Below are positions 1 to 7,114 of a stretch of 21,536 nt of DNA, piece by piece (within the stretch, counting starts at the first letter, position 1; the number at the start of each line of letters is the position of its first letter). Below the pieces are notes generated by a model. That model saw only the letters and a list, made by a program, of their open reading frames with translations, was not told where the DNA came from and ran no database searches. The DNA comes from GWF2-50-93 sp049297395 (GTDB lineage: Bacteria; Verrucomicrobiota; Lentisphaeria; Victivallales; GWF2-50-93): assembly GCA_049297395.1 (NCBI GenBank), contig JBAQUG010000305.1, forward strand, positions 1-21,536. The letters run 5' to 3'. The position numbers were made by a program, and so were the translations under genes.

Positions 1-232
1 ATGTAATTCGTATTCTCCCAAGGCTTACGCCTTTGGGCTACAGGATTACACCTCCTGCGGAGGCTATTATAAAATGAAGCGAACCACCTTTTTATATTCA
101 GCCCTCGCAGAGGGTGACATATTGTCCTGTCGCGCCGTAGCATCTTAGCGAAGGCGGAAGCCCTATGCGCAAGCGTGGGGACTATGAATAATCAAATATA
201 ATTTTCAGTCCCCGCAAAGCGGCGGCACAACA
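1..232. repeat. Intergenic stretch rich in short hairpins
   Basis: Non-coding sequence beyond the end of the leftward regulator gene. Several short inverted repeats are visible: CCCAAGGC (17-24) with GCCTTTGGG (29-37, one-base bulge), CCTCC/GGAGG (51-55/59-63), CCCTC/GAGGG (102-106/110-114), CGCC/GGCG (133-136/153-156), GGGGACT/AGTCCCC (177-183/207-213) and CCGC/GCGG (212-215/219-222). The part around 131-160 resembles hairpin repeats that I associate with PVC genomes, but I cannot confirm that here. The last two hairpins lie just past the regulator's stop codon and could end its transcript, although no clear U-run follows. Confidence 0.45.
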
Positions 233-1069
233 TCAATTCTGGATTTGTTGACCGACAAAACCGCTTAAGTCGGGGGGCATTCGGGCCGCTGAAGGGGAAT
301 GTCCGAAATACTTCTTGAAGGCCTTGGAAAAATGGAACAGGTCGTAAAATCCGAGTTCCGCCGCCGTCTCACCCACTGACTTACCATCAAGAAGTTTTTC
401 CCTGGCGGACTTCATTTTTCTTCCAAGAACATATTTTGCCGGGGGCATCCCGAAATCCGCCTTGAACCTGTGATGTATGAACGATGCGGAATATCCACTG
501 TGCTTCGCAATCGCCGCAATACTGATCCTCTTTCCAATATTTGCACCGATGTACGACTCCGCCTTGTCGGCCCATGGAAAATTCTTCCTTTTGATGATCT
601 CGCTGTGGATTATGTATTCGCTTACATACTTGAGAAGAGTTCCGATTTCATCGGCCTTGGCAATGGAATAAGAAGGAAGCTGCGAATACAGCCTGCCTAG
701 CCTTTCTGCCAGATCCTTCCTCTTCAGGCTTACATCGCGTATCTGTCCGAAAACGATTGAGCCGAGATAGATGCCGTTCTTGTCATACAGGGGGATTATC
801 CCCTCGATGAGCCTGTCATGACAGCGGTATATCTGTATCTTCCTGGAAGCCCTTGCAGCTTCAAGATGGATCCTATCGCATTCAAAGCATCTGGCATCGA
901 ACCCCTTTTCCCGTCTCCGTACCATGCAGTACCGGGTCATCTTCCTGAGGCTCCGGAGTTTCAGCTCCGCCCCTGCTGCGTCGAAAAATGTGACCCTGAT
1001 CCCAAGCACCCTGCCGATCAGAGAGATAGTGGATTCAAGTTCTGTCGTGTTTATGCCGAACCTTATCAT
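233..1069 (-). CDS. AraC-family regulator with PocR sensory domain
   Basis: Predicted DNA-binding activator of 278 residues. The N-terminal part (about 10-150) resembles the PocR ligand-binding domain. It has a cysteine cluster (C48, C61-x-x-C64, C83-H84) and the stretch EGIIPLYDKNGIYLGSIVFG typical of this small-molecule sensor. The C-terminal 100 residues (about 168-270) form an AraC-type double helix-turn-helix, with SGYSASFIHHRFKADFG and GFYDLFHFSKAFKKYFGHSP as the two helix units. The gene is divergent from the aldolase-isomerase-kinase operon, with 131 bp between starts, so it probably controls that operon and perhaps itself. The characterised Salmonella PocR responds to 1,2-propanediol; the ligand here is unknown. 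The start has only a weak purine-rich ribosome site (GGAAA). Confidence 0.9.
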   Translation of the reverse strand: MIRFGINTTELESTISLIGRVLGIRVTFFDAAGAELKLRSLRKMTRYCMVRRREKGFDARCFECDRIHLEAARASRKIQIYRCHDRLIEGIIPLYDKNGIYLGSIVFGQIRDVSLKRKDLAERLGRLYSQLPSYSIAKADEIGTLLKYVSEYIIHSEIIKRKNFPWADKAESYIGANIGKRISIAAIAKHSGYSASFIHHRFKADFGMPPAKYVLGRKMKSAREKLLDGKSVGETAAELGFYDLFHFSKAFKKYFGHSPSAARMPPDLSGFVGQQIQN

Positions 1070-1081
1070 GTCTCATTTCCA

Positions 1082-1099
1082 TATATTTGCAGAAATATA
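1082..1099. promoter_or_regulatory. Inverted repeat in divergent promoter region (candidate operator)
   Basis: TATATTT, a 4-base centre GCAG, then AAATATA form a perfect 7-bp inverted repeat 12 bp upstream of the regulator's start codon, between the divergent regulator and aldolase genes. Position and symmetry suit a regulator site, but AraC proteins often bind direct repeats and the arms are AT-only. A loose -10-like TATAAC lies at 1126-1131 toward the aldolase, with no good -35 seen. Confidence 0.3.
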
Positions 1100-1200
1100 C
1101 ATGCTTTATTCAAATATATCCATTCTATAACTATGTATGGCAATGTAATATCCTGCATAGAAACAGTCTATTCCAATTTTCCTGAAAGGAGCGCGCAGAC

Positions 1201-2124
1201 ATGGGAACCAGATTAAAATCCGCCGAAATTGTCAGGGCTGCCTATAAGATGAAGACGGTCATCCCCGGATTCAACATACCATACCTTCCGATGATGGAAC
1301 CTGTAGTGCGGGCGCTTGTCGACAGCAAAACCCTGGGCTTTGTAATGGTCGCCAGGCTGGAGTGGATAAAATTCAGGTCGGGTGGGGTGAGGGAGATTGC
1401 CGAGGAATATCGCAGGGTATGCAACGAATCATTCACACGCCTGCACCTGGACCATGTGCCTGTAATCGACGAGGACAATTTAGACGTTGGATATGCCGAA
1501 GTGATCAAGGAAGCACTCGGTCTGGGGTATGATTCGGTAATGGTTGACGGTTCAAGGCTGCCGCTGGCCGAGAACATGAAGTGCACGCGCGAGATCGTTG
1601 AGCTTGCATCGGATTATGGGGCCGCGGTTGAAGGCGAGCTCGGGGCGGTCTTCGGCCACGAGGCCGGCCCTCTTCCGCCGTACGCGGAGCTTTTCGCTTC
1701 AGGCAAGGGATTTACAGATGTCGGCGAGGCCCTGAAGTTCCACCAGGAAACAGGCGTCGACTGGCTGTCCGTGGCGGTCGGGAACATACACGGTGCGATT
1801 TCCGCAGCGAAGAAGACTGAAGGCAAGATCGAAACCAAGCTCGACATAAAAAGGATAGCTGAGATAAACAAGGCGCTGGGAATTCCCCTTGTGCTCCACG
1901 GCGGCACAGGCATCAGGAAAGAATATATCCTAGAAGGCGTCAAGCATGGCATAGCCAAGATCAACGTCGCAACCGCCATACGCCAGCCATACGAGAAGAT
2001 GTCGGCTGTTTCCGTGGAGAAGGGGCAGCAGGCCGTCTACGAAACGATGCTGAAGATAATAAGGGACGAACTCCATATTGAAGGGACAGCTGAAAAATTA
2101 ACGGGCAACGGAGGTAAAATATGA
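1201..2124 (+). CDS. Class II ketose-bisphosphate aldolase-family protein
   Basis: Zinc-dependent aldolase of the fructose/tagatose-bisphosphate family, 307 residues, a normal length for GatY/KbaY-like members. Recognisable sites are HLDH (H82-H85; D84 catalytic and H85 zinc-ligand candidates), VEGELG (143-148), GNIHG (H197 candidate zinc ligand), VLHGGTG (H233 candidate zinc ligand, phosphate-binding glycines) and KINVAT (253-258). After HLDH the usual glycine is replaced by Val-Pro, so the substrate may differ from fructose bisphosphate. The start follows AAAGGAG at 1186-1192. It overlaps the isomerase gene by four bases (ATGA), indicating translational coupling. In the operon it would cleave the phosphorylated ketose from the kinase into two small carbon units, commonly dihydroxyacetone phosphate plus an aldehyde. 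Confidence 0.9.
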   Translation: MGTRLKSAEIVRAAYKMKTVIPGFNIPYLPMMEPVVRALVDSKTLGFVMVARLEWIKFRSGGVREIAEEYRRVCNESFTRLHLDHVPVIDEDNLDVGYAEVIKEALGLGYDSVMVDGSRLPLAENMKCTREIVELASDYGAAVEGELGAVFGHEAGPLPPYAELFASGKGFTDVGEALKFHQETGVDWLSVAVGNIHGAISAAKKTEGKIETKLDIKRIAEINKALGIPLVLHGGTGIRKEYILEGVKHGIAKINVATAIRQPYEKMSAVSVEKGQQAVYETMLKIIRDELHIEGTAEKLTGNGGKI

Positions 2125-3536
2125 AAAAATGCACTTTTGCGGTGATGTTCGGGAACAGGGGGTTCTTCTCCGAGACGCTTATCGCCGGCGCGAGAAAAGA
2201 GATTCTTGAGAGCCTGAAGAAGTCGGGCTACGGCGCAATCATGATGAATCCGTCCGAGACGCGCTACGGCGCCATTGAGACTCCAGAAGAAGGCGAGAAG
2301 TTCGCCAGGTTCCTTGAAAAGAACAAGGGGAAATACGACGGCGTCATTATCAGCCTGCCTAATTTCGGGGATGAGACCGGAGCAGTCGCCGCCGTCAAGG
2401 ACTGCGGTACGCCAATACTTGTCCAGGCCTATCCCGACGAGTTGGGCAAGCTTGACATGTCGAAGCGCAGGGATGCATTCTGCGGAAAATTCTCCGTGAT
2501 GGACGTCCTCTGCCAGTACGGCGTAGCATTCAGCGCCCTCATGCCGCACACCGTCCATCCATCGAGCGGTGATTTCGAGGAGAATCTCAGGGTCTTCGCA
2601 GGAATCTGCAGGGTTGTGAACGGCATGAGGAGATTCACGGTTGGCGCTGTGGGCGCAAGGACCACCGCGTTCAAGACGGTCCGCTTCGACGAGCTTGCAC
2701 TGCAGAAATACGGCATCACGACCGAGACGCTTGATCTTTCAGAAGTCATGCTCAGGGTCAGATCGATGAAGACCTCGGATCCCGCCGTGAAGGCGAAGGC
2801 GTCGATGTTCAGGGACTACACACGCTGGAACAAGACTCCCGCCAAATCCTTTGAGAACATAGTGAAACTGGCCGTGGTGCTTGACAGGATAGTGGACGAG
2901 TACAAGATGGACGCGCTTTCCCTGCGCTGCTGGATCGAACTGGAGAAGGAACTCAGGATTTCACCATGCGTGATACTCAGCGAAATGAACAACCGCGGAA
3001 TCCCCGCCGCATGCGAGCTTGATGTCTGCAATGCCGTCGCGATGAGGGCGCTCAACCTGGCTTCAGGAACTCCTGCGGCATGCCTCGACTGGAACAACAA
3101 CTTCGGCGATGACGCTGACAAATGCATTCTTTTCCACTGCGGCCCGGTTCCCCAGAAGATGATGACGGCAAAGGGGCTGATCGTCGACCATCCCATGTTC
3201 GCCAAGGCGCTTGGCGCCGGATGCGGTTTCGGCTGCAACACCGGCAGGATATCGCCATCCCCGTTTACATTCTCAAGCGCGAAGACACAGGATGGCAGAC
3301 TCCACTTCTATCTTGGGAAAGGCGAATTCACGGAAGACGTCCTTCCAGAAGAATTCTTCGGATGCGCAGGAGTTGCGAAGATCAACGGACTCCAGAAAAA
3401 ACTCCAGACTATTGGATACAACGGATACAGACACCATGTCAGCGTCACTTTCGGCGAATTCGGCAGGGCCGTTAACGAGGCATTCACCCGGTACCTTAAA
3501 TACGAATGCATGCCGCTGGACGATTTCAGCGTATGA
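2121..3536 (+). CDS. L-fucose/L-arabinose isomerase-family protein
   Basis: Cytoplasmic metal-dependent aldose-ketose isomerase, 471 residues. The family signature is clear: NNRGIPAACELDV (290-302), an upstream acidic segment WIELEKEL, LFHCGPVP (337-344) and a late YRHHVSV (436-442). By comparison with E. coli AraA, candidate metal ligands are E273, E299, H339 and H439; their spacing resembles the AraA pattern except that the H339 gap is longer. The N-terminal half (about 70-110) has the Rossmann-like DGVIISLPNFGDE stretch of the family. A GGAGG site at 2110-2114 lies inside the end of the aldolase gene, and ATGA overlap couples the two. The substrate could be fucose, arabinose, another aldose or even sulfoquinovose, since an isomerase of this family serves some sulfoglycolytic pathways. 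The sequence does not decide. Confidence 0.88.
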   Translation: MKKCTFAVMFGNRGFFSETLIAGARKEILESLKKSGYGAIMMNPSETRYGAIETPEEGEKFARFLEKNKGKYDGVIISLPNFGDETGAVAAVKDCGTPILVQAYPDELGKLDMSKRRDAFCGKFSVMDVLCQYGVAFSALMPHTVHPSSGDFEENLRVFAGICRVVNGMRRFTVGAVGARTTAFKTVRFDELALQKYGITTETLDLSEVMLRVRSMKTSDPAVKAKASMFRDYTRWNKTPAKSFENIVKLAVVLDRIVDEYKMDALSLRCWIELEKELRISPCVILSEMNNRGIPAACELDVCNAVAMRALNLASGTPAACLDWNNNFGDDADKCILFHCGPVPQKMMTAKGLIVDHPMFAKALGAGCGFGCNTGRISPSPFTFSSAKTQDGRLHFYLGKGEFTEDVLPEEFFGCAGVAKINGLQKKLQTIGYNGYRHHVSVTFGEFGRAVNEAFTRYLKYECMPLDDFSV

Positions 3537-3556
3537 ATTAAATTGGAGGGAGCAGC

Positions 3557-5059
3557 ATGAGCCTTCTCGGAATAGATGTCGGGACAACCGGCTGCAAGGC
3601 CTCGGTGTTCAGCGAGGACGGCGCCCATCTCTCATCCGCATACGGCGAATATCCGACCCTGCGAAATTCGCAGGGCGAGGCCGAATTGGACAGCCTCCAG
3701 GTGTGGGGGAAGATAAAAGCTGTCGTGCGCGAGGCCGCATCAAAGTCAGGAAACGACAGGATAAGCGCCCTTTCGGCAAGCTCCCTCGGGGAATCCGTTG
3801 TCCCTCTCTCGTCCGACAGGAGGATACTCGGCAATTCAATTCTCTGCTCCGACACCCGTGGCGGCAAGTATGTGGAAATGCTGAAGAAAAATCCCGGGCA
3901 GGAGAAGTTCTACGGGATCAATCCGAACATACTCAGCGTGAACTACAGCCTGCCAAAGCTGCAATGGACAAGGGACAACAACCCGGAACTCTTCAGGAAG
4001 ACCGATCATTTCCTGCTGTGGGCGGACACCGTCTGCTTCCTTCTCGGCTCCGATCCTGTGGCCAACAATTCCCATGCAAACAGGACGCTCCTATTCGATG
4101 TCCATAAACAGGACTGGTCTGATTATCTGCTTGACCTGACTGGGATTCCAAGAGGGAAACTGGGAAAAGTCGTTCCCGGTGGAACTGTCATCGGGACCGT
4201 TTCCGACAGGATGGCCGGGGAGCTGCTGCTTGGAAAAGGCGTGAAGATAATTGCTGGAGGACACGACCAATGCTGCAACTCCCTGGGGAGCGGCAGTATT
4301 TCAGCGGGATCCGCGGTGAGCGGACTCGGGAGCTACGAATGCATAACTCCGTGTTTCGGAAAAATCCCGCCTTACGCCGAGATGCTGAAGACTGGCCTGA
4401 ACGTCGAGGACCATCTGATAAGCGGACTCCATGTGTCATTCATCTATAACCAGTCGGGGACTCTTGTCAGGTGGTTCCGCGACACCTTCGCATCATCGGA
4501 GAAATGCAGGGATTCAGACATCTACGGACTTCTCGCAAAGGAGATGCCGGACGAGCCGACATCGCTTCTAACCCTTCCGTATTTCGAACCGACAGGATCC
4601 CCGCACTTTGTTTCGGACGCCTCTGGAATCATAGCCGGCTTGAAGGCGTCCACGACACGAGGAGAAATCCTCAAGTCGATAATGGAGTCGGCATCATATT
4701 ATTTTGTGGACAGCATCGAATCGCTCGCCCGTCTCGGAATCCGCATTGAAGAGATATCAGCTACCGGCGGCGGTGCAAAATCAGACAGCTGGCTCCAGAT
4801 AAAAGCCGACATTTTCGGGATACCAATGACAAGACTGAAGATAACCGAAGGAAGCGTTCTCGGAGCTGCGATGCTCGCAGGTATCTCCACTGGCAGGTTT
4901 TCCGCAGAGGAGGCTGTGGGCATATTCGTCAAGAAGGACAGGAGTTTCACCCCTGACAACAGAAGACATGAATGCTACAGGGAACGTATTGAAATCTACA
5001 GGAAGCTGTACAATGCCAACCGGAAAATACTTTCCGACCTGAACAAGCTGGCGAAGTGA
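3557..5059 (+). CDS. FGGY-family carbohydrate kinase
   Basis: Sugar kinase of 500 residues, the usual FGGY length, that phosphorylates a ketose with ATP. The N-terminal nucleotide-binding motif GIDVGTTGCK (5-14), the catalytic-base region GGHDQ (D237), the phosphate loop SATGGGAKSD (401-410) and the C-terminal EGSVLGAAMLA segment are all present, so it looks intact and active. It most resembles xylulose/fuculose-type kinases, but the family has many specificities. A GGAGG site lies about 9 bases before the start, and only 20 bases separate it from the isomerase. Third in the aldolase-isomerase-kinase operon, it should act on the isomerase product and feed the aldolase. Confidence 0.92.
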   Translation: MSLLGIDVGTTGCKASVFSEDGAHLSSAYGEYPTLRNSQGEAELDSLQVWGKIKAVVREAASKSGNDRISALSASSLGESVVPLSSDRRILGNSILCSDTRGGKYVEMLKKNPGQEKFYGINPNILSVNYSLPKLQWTRDNNPELFRKTDHFLLWADTVCFLLGSDPVANNSHANRTLLFDVHKQDWSDYLLDLTGIPRGKLGKVVPGGTVIGTVSDRMAGELLLGKGVKIIAGGHDQCCNSLGSGSISAGSAVSGLGSYECITPCFGKIPPYAEMLKTGLNVEDHLISGLHVSFIYNQSGTLVRWFRDTFASSEKCRDSDIYGLLAKEMPDEPTSLLTLPYFEPTGSPHFVSDASGIIAGLKASTTRGEILKSIMESASYYFVDSIESLARLGIRIEEISATGGGAKSDSWLQIKADIFGIPMTRLKITEGSVLGAAMLAGISTGRFSAEEAVGIFVKKDRSFTPDNRRHECYRERIEIYRKLYNANRKILSDLNKLAK

Positions 5060-5149
5060 ACTGACAAGGCGCCGGTACGTCCAGTTGGTGTTCGTTACGA
5101 ACAAGCGGGATTCCCATGAGATTATCAGGGAGGTAATTTCAAAACTAGG

Positions 5150-5222
5150 AATTCAGGAGTCAGAATTAAATTTGAACTCAAATTCGGTTTTATTCTGAAT
5201 CCTGACTTCTAAATTCTGACTA
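5150..5222. repeat. Imperfect inverted repeat of ATTCAGGAGTCAGAATT type
   Basis: The left arm holds ATTCAGGAGTCAGAATT. The right arm carries TTCTGAATCCTGACTTCT followed by another AATTCTGACT, which pairs imperfectly with the left arm. The middle contains a further small inverted repeat, AATTTGA/CAAATT. This is low-complexity intergenic sequence that can fold into a long imperfect hairpin; no coding potential is seen. Confidence 0.5.
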
Positions 5223-5391
5223 CTTTTGAAATTGGCTCAGGAAATCAATCGGCCTGCTCGAACATTGGCGTCTTTCTTAAGCAACCGGGTACATATGTGA
5301 GTTGTAGACAGTATCTCCGCAGGAGGCAAAGTCAAGGCAGGAAACAGGCACTTGCAGCAGGAGATGAGCATTAGGAAGTGAGTATTGTGCC

Positions 5392-5420
5392 TTGACATTT
5401 AAATGCTTCCATCTTATCCT
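5392..5420 (+). promoter_or_regulatory. Candidate sigma-70 promoter for zinc-ribbon gene
   Basis: TTGACA (5392-5397), a 17-bp spacer and TATCCT (5415-5420). The -35 box is perfect and the -10 matches at four of six. It lies 42 bp ahead of the small zinc-ribbon gene. The -35 overlaps the right arm of the 9-bp spaced inverted repeat, so a repressor could act here. Confidence 0.5.
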
Positions 5421-5462
5421 ATGCTTCAGTGTGCAGAAGAACCTTTATTCATGGAGCGTTGA

Positions 5463-5678
5463 ATGCCTGTCCGTTGCCCCAAATGCAAATCTCTGATGAC
5501 AATAAGGCATAGAAGGAATGATACTGAGAAGAAATTCTACGGATGTACCAAATATCCGAAGTGCAAGGGAACTCGGGACATCGCCGAAGTCATTCCGTTT
5601 AACACGCTTTCCAAAAACAGCGATATAAACCAGCGGATAGTTAACAATATGCATAAGGTAGTCAAGAGACTGTCCTAG
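5463..5678 (+). CDS. Small C4 zinc-ribbon protein (topoisomerase-type zinc finger)
   Basis: A 71-residue protein made almost entirely of one zinc ribbon of the type found at the C-terminus of bacterial topoisomerase I. C5-x-x-C8 and C28-x5-C34 would bind zinc, and FYGCTKYPKCKGTRD is the characteristic second half. In topoisomerases these fingers bind single-stranded DNA; alone, or next to a nuclease, a nucleic-acid-binding role is likely. A GGAG at 5454-5457 precedes the start. It sits 20 bases before a broken exonuclease gene and may be the surviving part of a small DNA-processing pair or a fragment of a once larger gene. It has no obvious link to sugar use. Confidence 0.65.
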   Translation: MPVRCPKCKSLMTIRHRRNDTEKKFYGCTKYPKCKGTRDIAEVIPFNTLSKNSDINQRIVNNMHKVVKRLS

Positions 5679-5698
5679 ACAGGCAGGGGCGATTCAGT

Positions 5699-5803
5699 AT
5701 GTCCAATGAATTTGCAGTCATAGATTTCGAGACCACCGGTCTCAGCGCGGACTGCTGCCGTGTCATAGAGGTGGCGGCGTTAACGCCCAGAACATGCCAG
5801 TAA
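5699..5803 (+). pseudogene. Truncated DEDD (DnaQ-like) 3'-5' exonuclease stub
   Basis: Only 34 codons remain. They encode the first exonuclease motif, VIDFETTGLS, with D9 and E11 as the expected metal-binding acids, followed by RVIEVAAL, the next strand of the RNase T/DnaQ fold. Reading then turns into unrelated sequence and stops, whereas the family domain needs about 160 to 170 residues. The other catalytic aspartates and the histidine are missing, so this cannot be an active nuclease. The break lies near a small CATGCC/GGCATG inverted repeat (5794-5799/5807-5812) and just before the GntR promoter, which suggests a deletion or insertion that brought the regulator module in. Confidence 0.7.
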
Positions 5804-5841
5804 AAGGCATGCCCCTGGAAATAAAATATTCATCTTTGCCC

Positions 5842-5870
5842 TTGACAATTGAGTTATCGTGACATATAAT
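5842..5870 (+). promoter_or_regulatory. Consensus sigma-70 promoter of the GntR-pseudopilin unit
   Basis: TTGACA at 5842-5847, a 17-bp spacer and TATAAT at 5865-5870: both boxes match the consensus exactly at the optimal distance. The expected transcription start is near 5877, about 25 bases before the GntR start codon, leaving a short leader. Such a strong promoter usually needs a repressor, and the regulator it drives is the natural candidate. Confidence 0.8.
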
Positions 5871-5886
5871 ATCTCAGAATATCTCA
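5868..5886 (+). promoter_or_regulatory. Tandem 10-bp repeat over -10/+1 (candidate operator)
   Basis: AATATCTCA occurs twice (5868-5876 and 5878-5886), one helical turn apart, starting inside the -10 box and running over the expected transcription start. A protein bound here would block RNA polymerase. Autorepression by the downstream GntR protein is plausible but inferred from position only. Confidence 0.4.
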
Positions 5887-5901
5887 CAAGGGTGGTTCAT
5901 T

Positions 5902-7047
5902 ATGGGATTTGCAGTGTTCAAGGATACGCAGAGCAGCCAGATAGTCAGGGAGCTGGAGCGGAGAATACGCTCCGGTGTTTTTCTTCCCGGGCACAAGATG
6001 CCAAGCACCAGGGAGCTTGCAAGGCAGTTCGACGTGAGCCAGCAGGTCATAAAATCGGCAGTCGAAGAGATGGAGAAAGGGCTGATGGTGCTGAGGAAGC
6101 CCCGGATTGGAATCTATGTCAACCCCGCAGTCTTCTCCCCCGGCATGACCGACTTATGCCTTCTGACCAGCTCAAACATCCCACACACGACGGACTACCT
6201 GTCGAGGTTCCTGTCGTTTGATGACTTGGAGCTGTGGAAGGATGTCAACCTCGCCACCAGATATCTGTCAGTCGGGGAAATTGGAAAATCGTCCCTCCGC
6301 TATGAGCTTGAGAAAATCAAGGAGATGCATCCCAAATGCCTGCTTGTCCACATTAATCTGGAAAATGAGGGCTGGCTCAGGCATTTCACCTCACTCCCGT
6401 TTCCTGTTGTTTTCCTGGGGGATTTTTCCTGGGGGCGGAGCTCCGTCACCGGATTGAACCAGATCGTCGAGGATACTGGCGAACGCGCAGCGGCGATGGT
6501 CCGCGCGGCGTACGACTGCGGGGCTTCAAATGCCGTCATGGTGGCAGGAAGTCTCAAGAATTTTTATTGCAGGCTGTTGAAGCCGGCCGGCGAAAAGGAG
6601 GCTTTGAAGGTCGGACTGGGGTTCCGCTATGTTGAATATCAGGATGGAAGCTCCATGATAGATGAAATATCCGCCAGGCGGAGGGATTGCGTCCGCAGGA
6701 TCCTGGAGGACGGGTGCCCCGACATGCTTCTGCTCGATGGATTCCAGCGCATAGACATATTCTCCGATGCTCTCGTCGAGTCAAGGCCGAGGCACGGAAG
6801 GACCGTCCAGATGATAGCGGACGGGGAGATGCGTCCCGGTGCAATATATCTCCAGTCAGATTTCAGGGATTTTTCCCGTGCCGCGATGGGCCTTGTAAAA
6901 GAACTCGCATCGAATCCCTCCAAGCCGTTTGGCAGGGTGGTGCTCTCCGGAAAAATCCAGCGCCGCCCATTGAAAATAACCCAGTTTGCTTCTGCTGGAC
7001 GGGAAGACCGCCAGACAAACCTTAAAATGGAAAGGAAACTCAAATGA
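5902..7047 (+). CDS. GntR-family transcriptional regulator with sugar-binding-like domain
   Basis: A 381-residue regulator. Residues about 9-76 form a GntR winged helix, with PGHKMPSTRELARQF and VSQQVIKSAVEEMEKG as its core helices. The rest (about 80-355) alternates short hydrophobic strands with helices, for example CLLVHINLENEGW, FPVVFLGDF, AVMVAGSLKNF and DMLLLDGF. This looks like a LacI/periplasmic-binding-type effector fold, so it probably senses a sugar. The C-terminus is strikingly basic and polar (REDRQTNLKMERKLK). The gene overlaps the pseudopilin start by four bases (ATGA), so regulator and pilin are translationally coupled. A perfect promoter with a tandem repeat precedes it, suggesting autoregulation. 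The last 76 codons are copied near 12.7 kb. Confidence 0.88.
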   Translation: MGFAVFKDTQSSQIVRELERRIRSGVFLPGHKMPSTRELARQFDVSQQVIKSAVEEMEKGLMVLRKPRIGIYVNPAVFSPGMTDLCLLTSSNIPHTTDYLSRFLSFDDLELWKDVNLATRYLSVGEIGKSSLRYELEKIKEMHPKCLLVHINLENEGWLRHFTSLPFPVVFLGDFSWGRSSVTGLNQIVEDTGERAAAMVRAAYDCGASNAVMVAGSLKNFYCRLLKPAGEKEALKVGLGFRYVEYQDGSSMIDEISARRRDCVRRILEDGCPDMLLLDGFQRIDIFSDALVESRPRHGRTVQMIADGEMRPGAIYLQSDFRDFSRAAMGLVKELASNPSKPFGRVVLSGKIQRRPLKITQFASAGREDRQTNLKMERKLK

Positions 7048-7114
7048 TGAAGCCACAGGAATCCAGGCGCCACAAAGGGCGCATGCCTTTTACCCTCATC
7101 GAATTGCTGGTAGT
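6816..7114 (+). repeat. Direct repeat copy A (regulator tail / pilin head)
   Basis: 299 bp covering the last 76 codons of the GntR gene and the first 23 codons of the pseudopilin. It aligns without gaps to 12712-13010; by hand count about 33 positions differ (about 89% identity). Copy A is in the intact genes and is probably the parent arrangement. Confidence 0.9.

Larger units (their letters stand above)
5060..5462. other. 403-bp intergenic region with inverted repeats, no gene seen
   Basis: No convincing coding sequence. It contains a short palindrome GTTCGT-T-ACGAAC (5090-5102), an AT-rich imperfect inverted repeat (about 5150-5222, listed separately), a spaced 9-bp inverted repeat GTCAAGGCA/TGCCTTGAC (5331-5339/5388-5396) and a sigma-70-like promoter near the right end. 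Transcription of the kinase operon presumably ends here, but I see no classical hairpin plus U-run. Confidence 0.5.

Noticed and set aside
3211..4107. 298-codon open frame overlapping the isomerase and kinase genes
   Set aside because: It is in another frame across two clearly recognisable enzymes, is rich in Arg/Ser as expected of a shadow of high-GC coding DNA, and shows no domain.
5064..5200. Open frame reading YVQLVFVTNKRDSHEIIREV after the kinase
   Set aside because: It looks protein-like for about 25 residues but has no start codon or ribosome site, overlaps the kinase end and runs into the low-complexity inverted repeat. It could be a decayed gene fragment, but I recognise no family.
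5150..5222. Inverted repeat as ends of an insertion sequence or a CRISPR
   Set aside because: The arms are imperfect and low complexity, enclose no transposase, and do not recur at regular spacing.
5794..5812. CATGCC/GGCATG inverted repeat as a terminator
   Set aside because: The stem is only six bases, with no following T-run; it is mentioned only as a feature near the exonuclease break.
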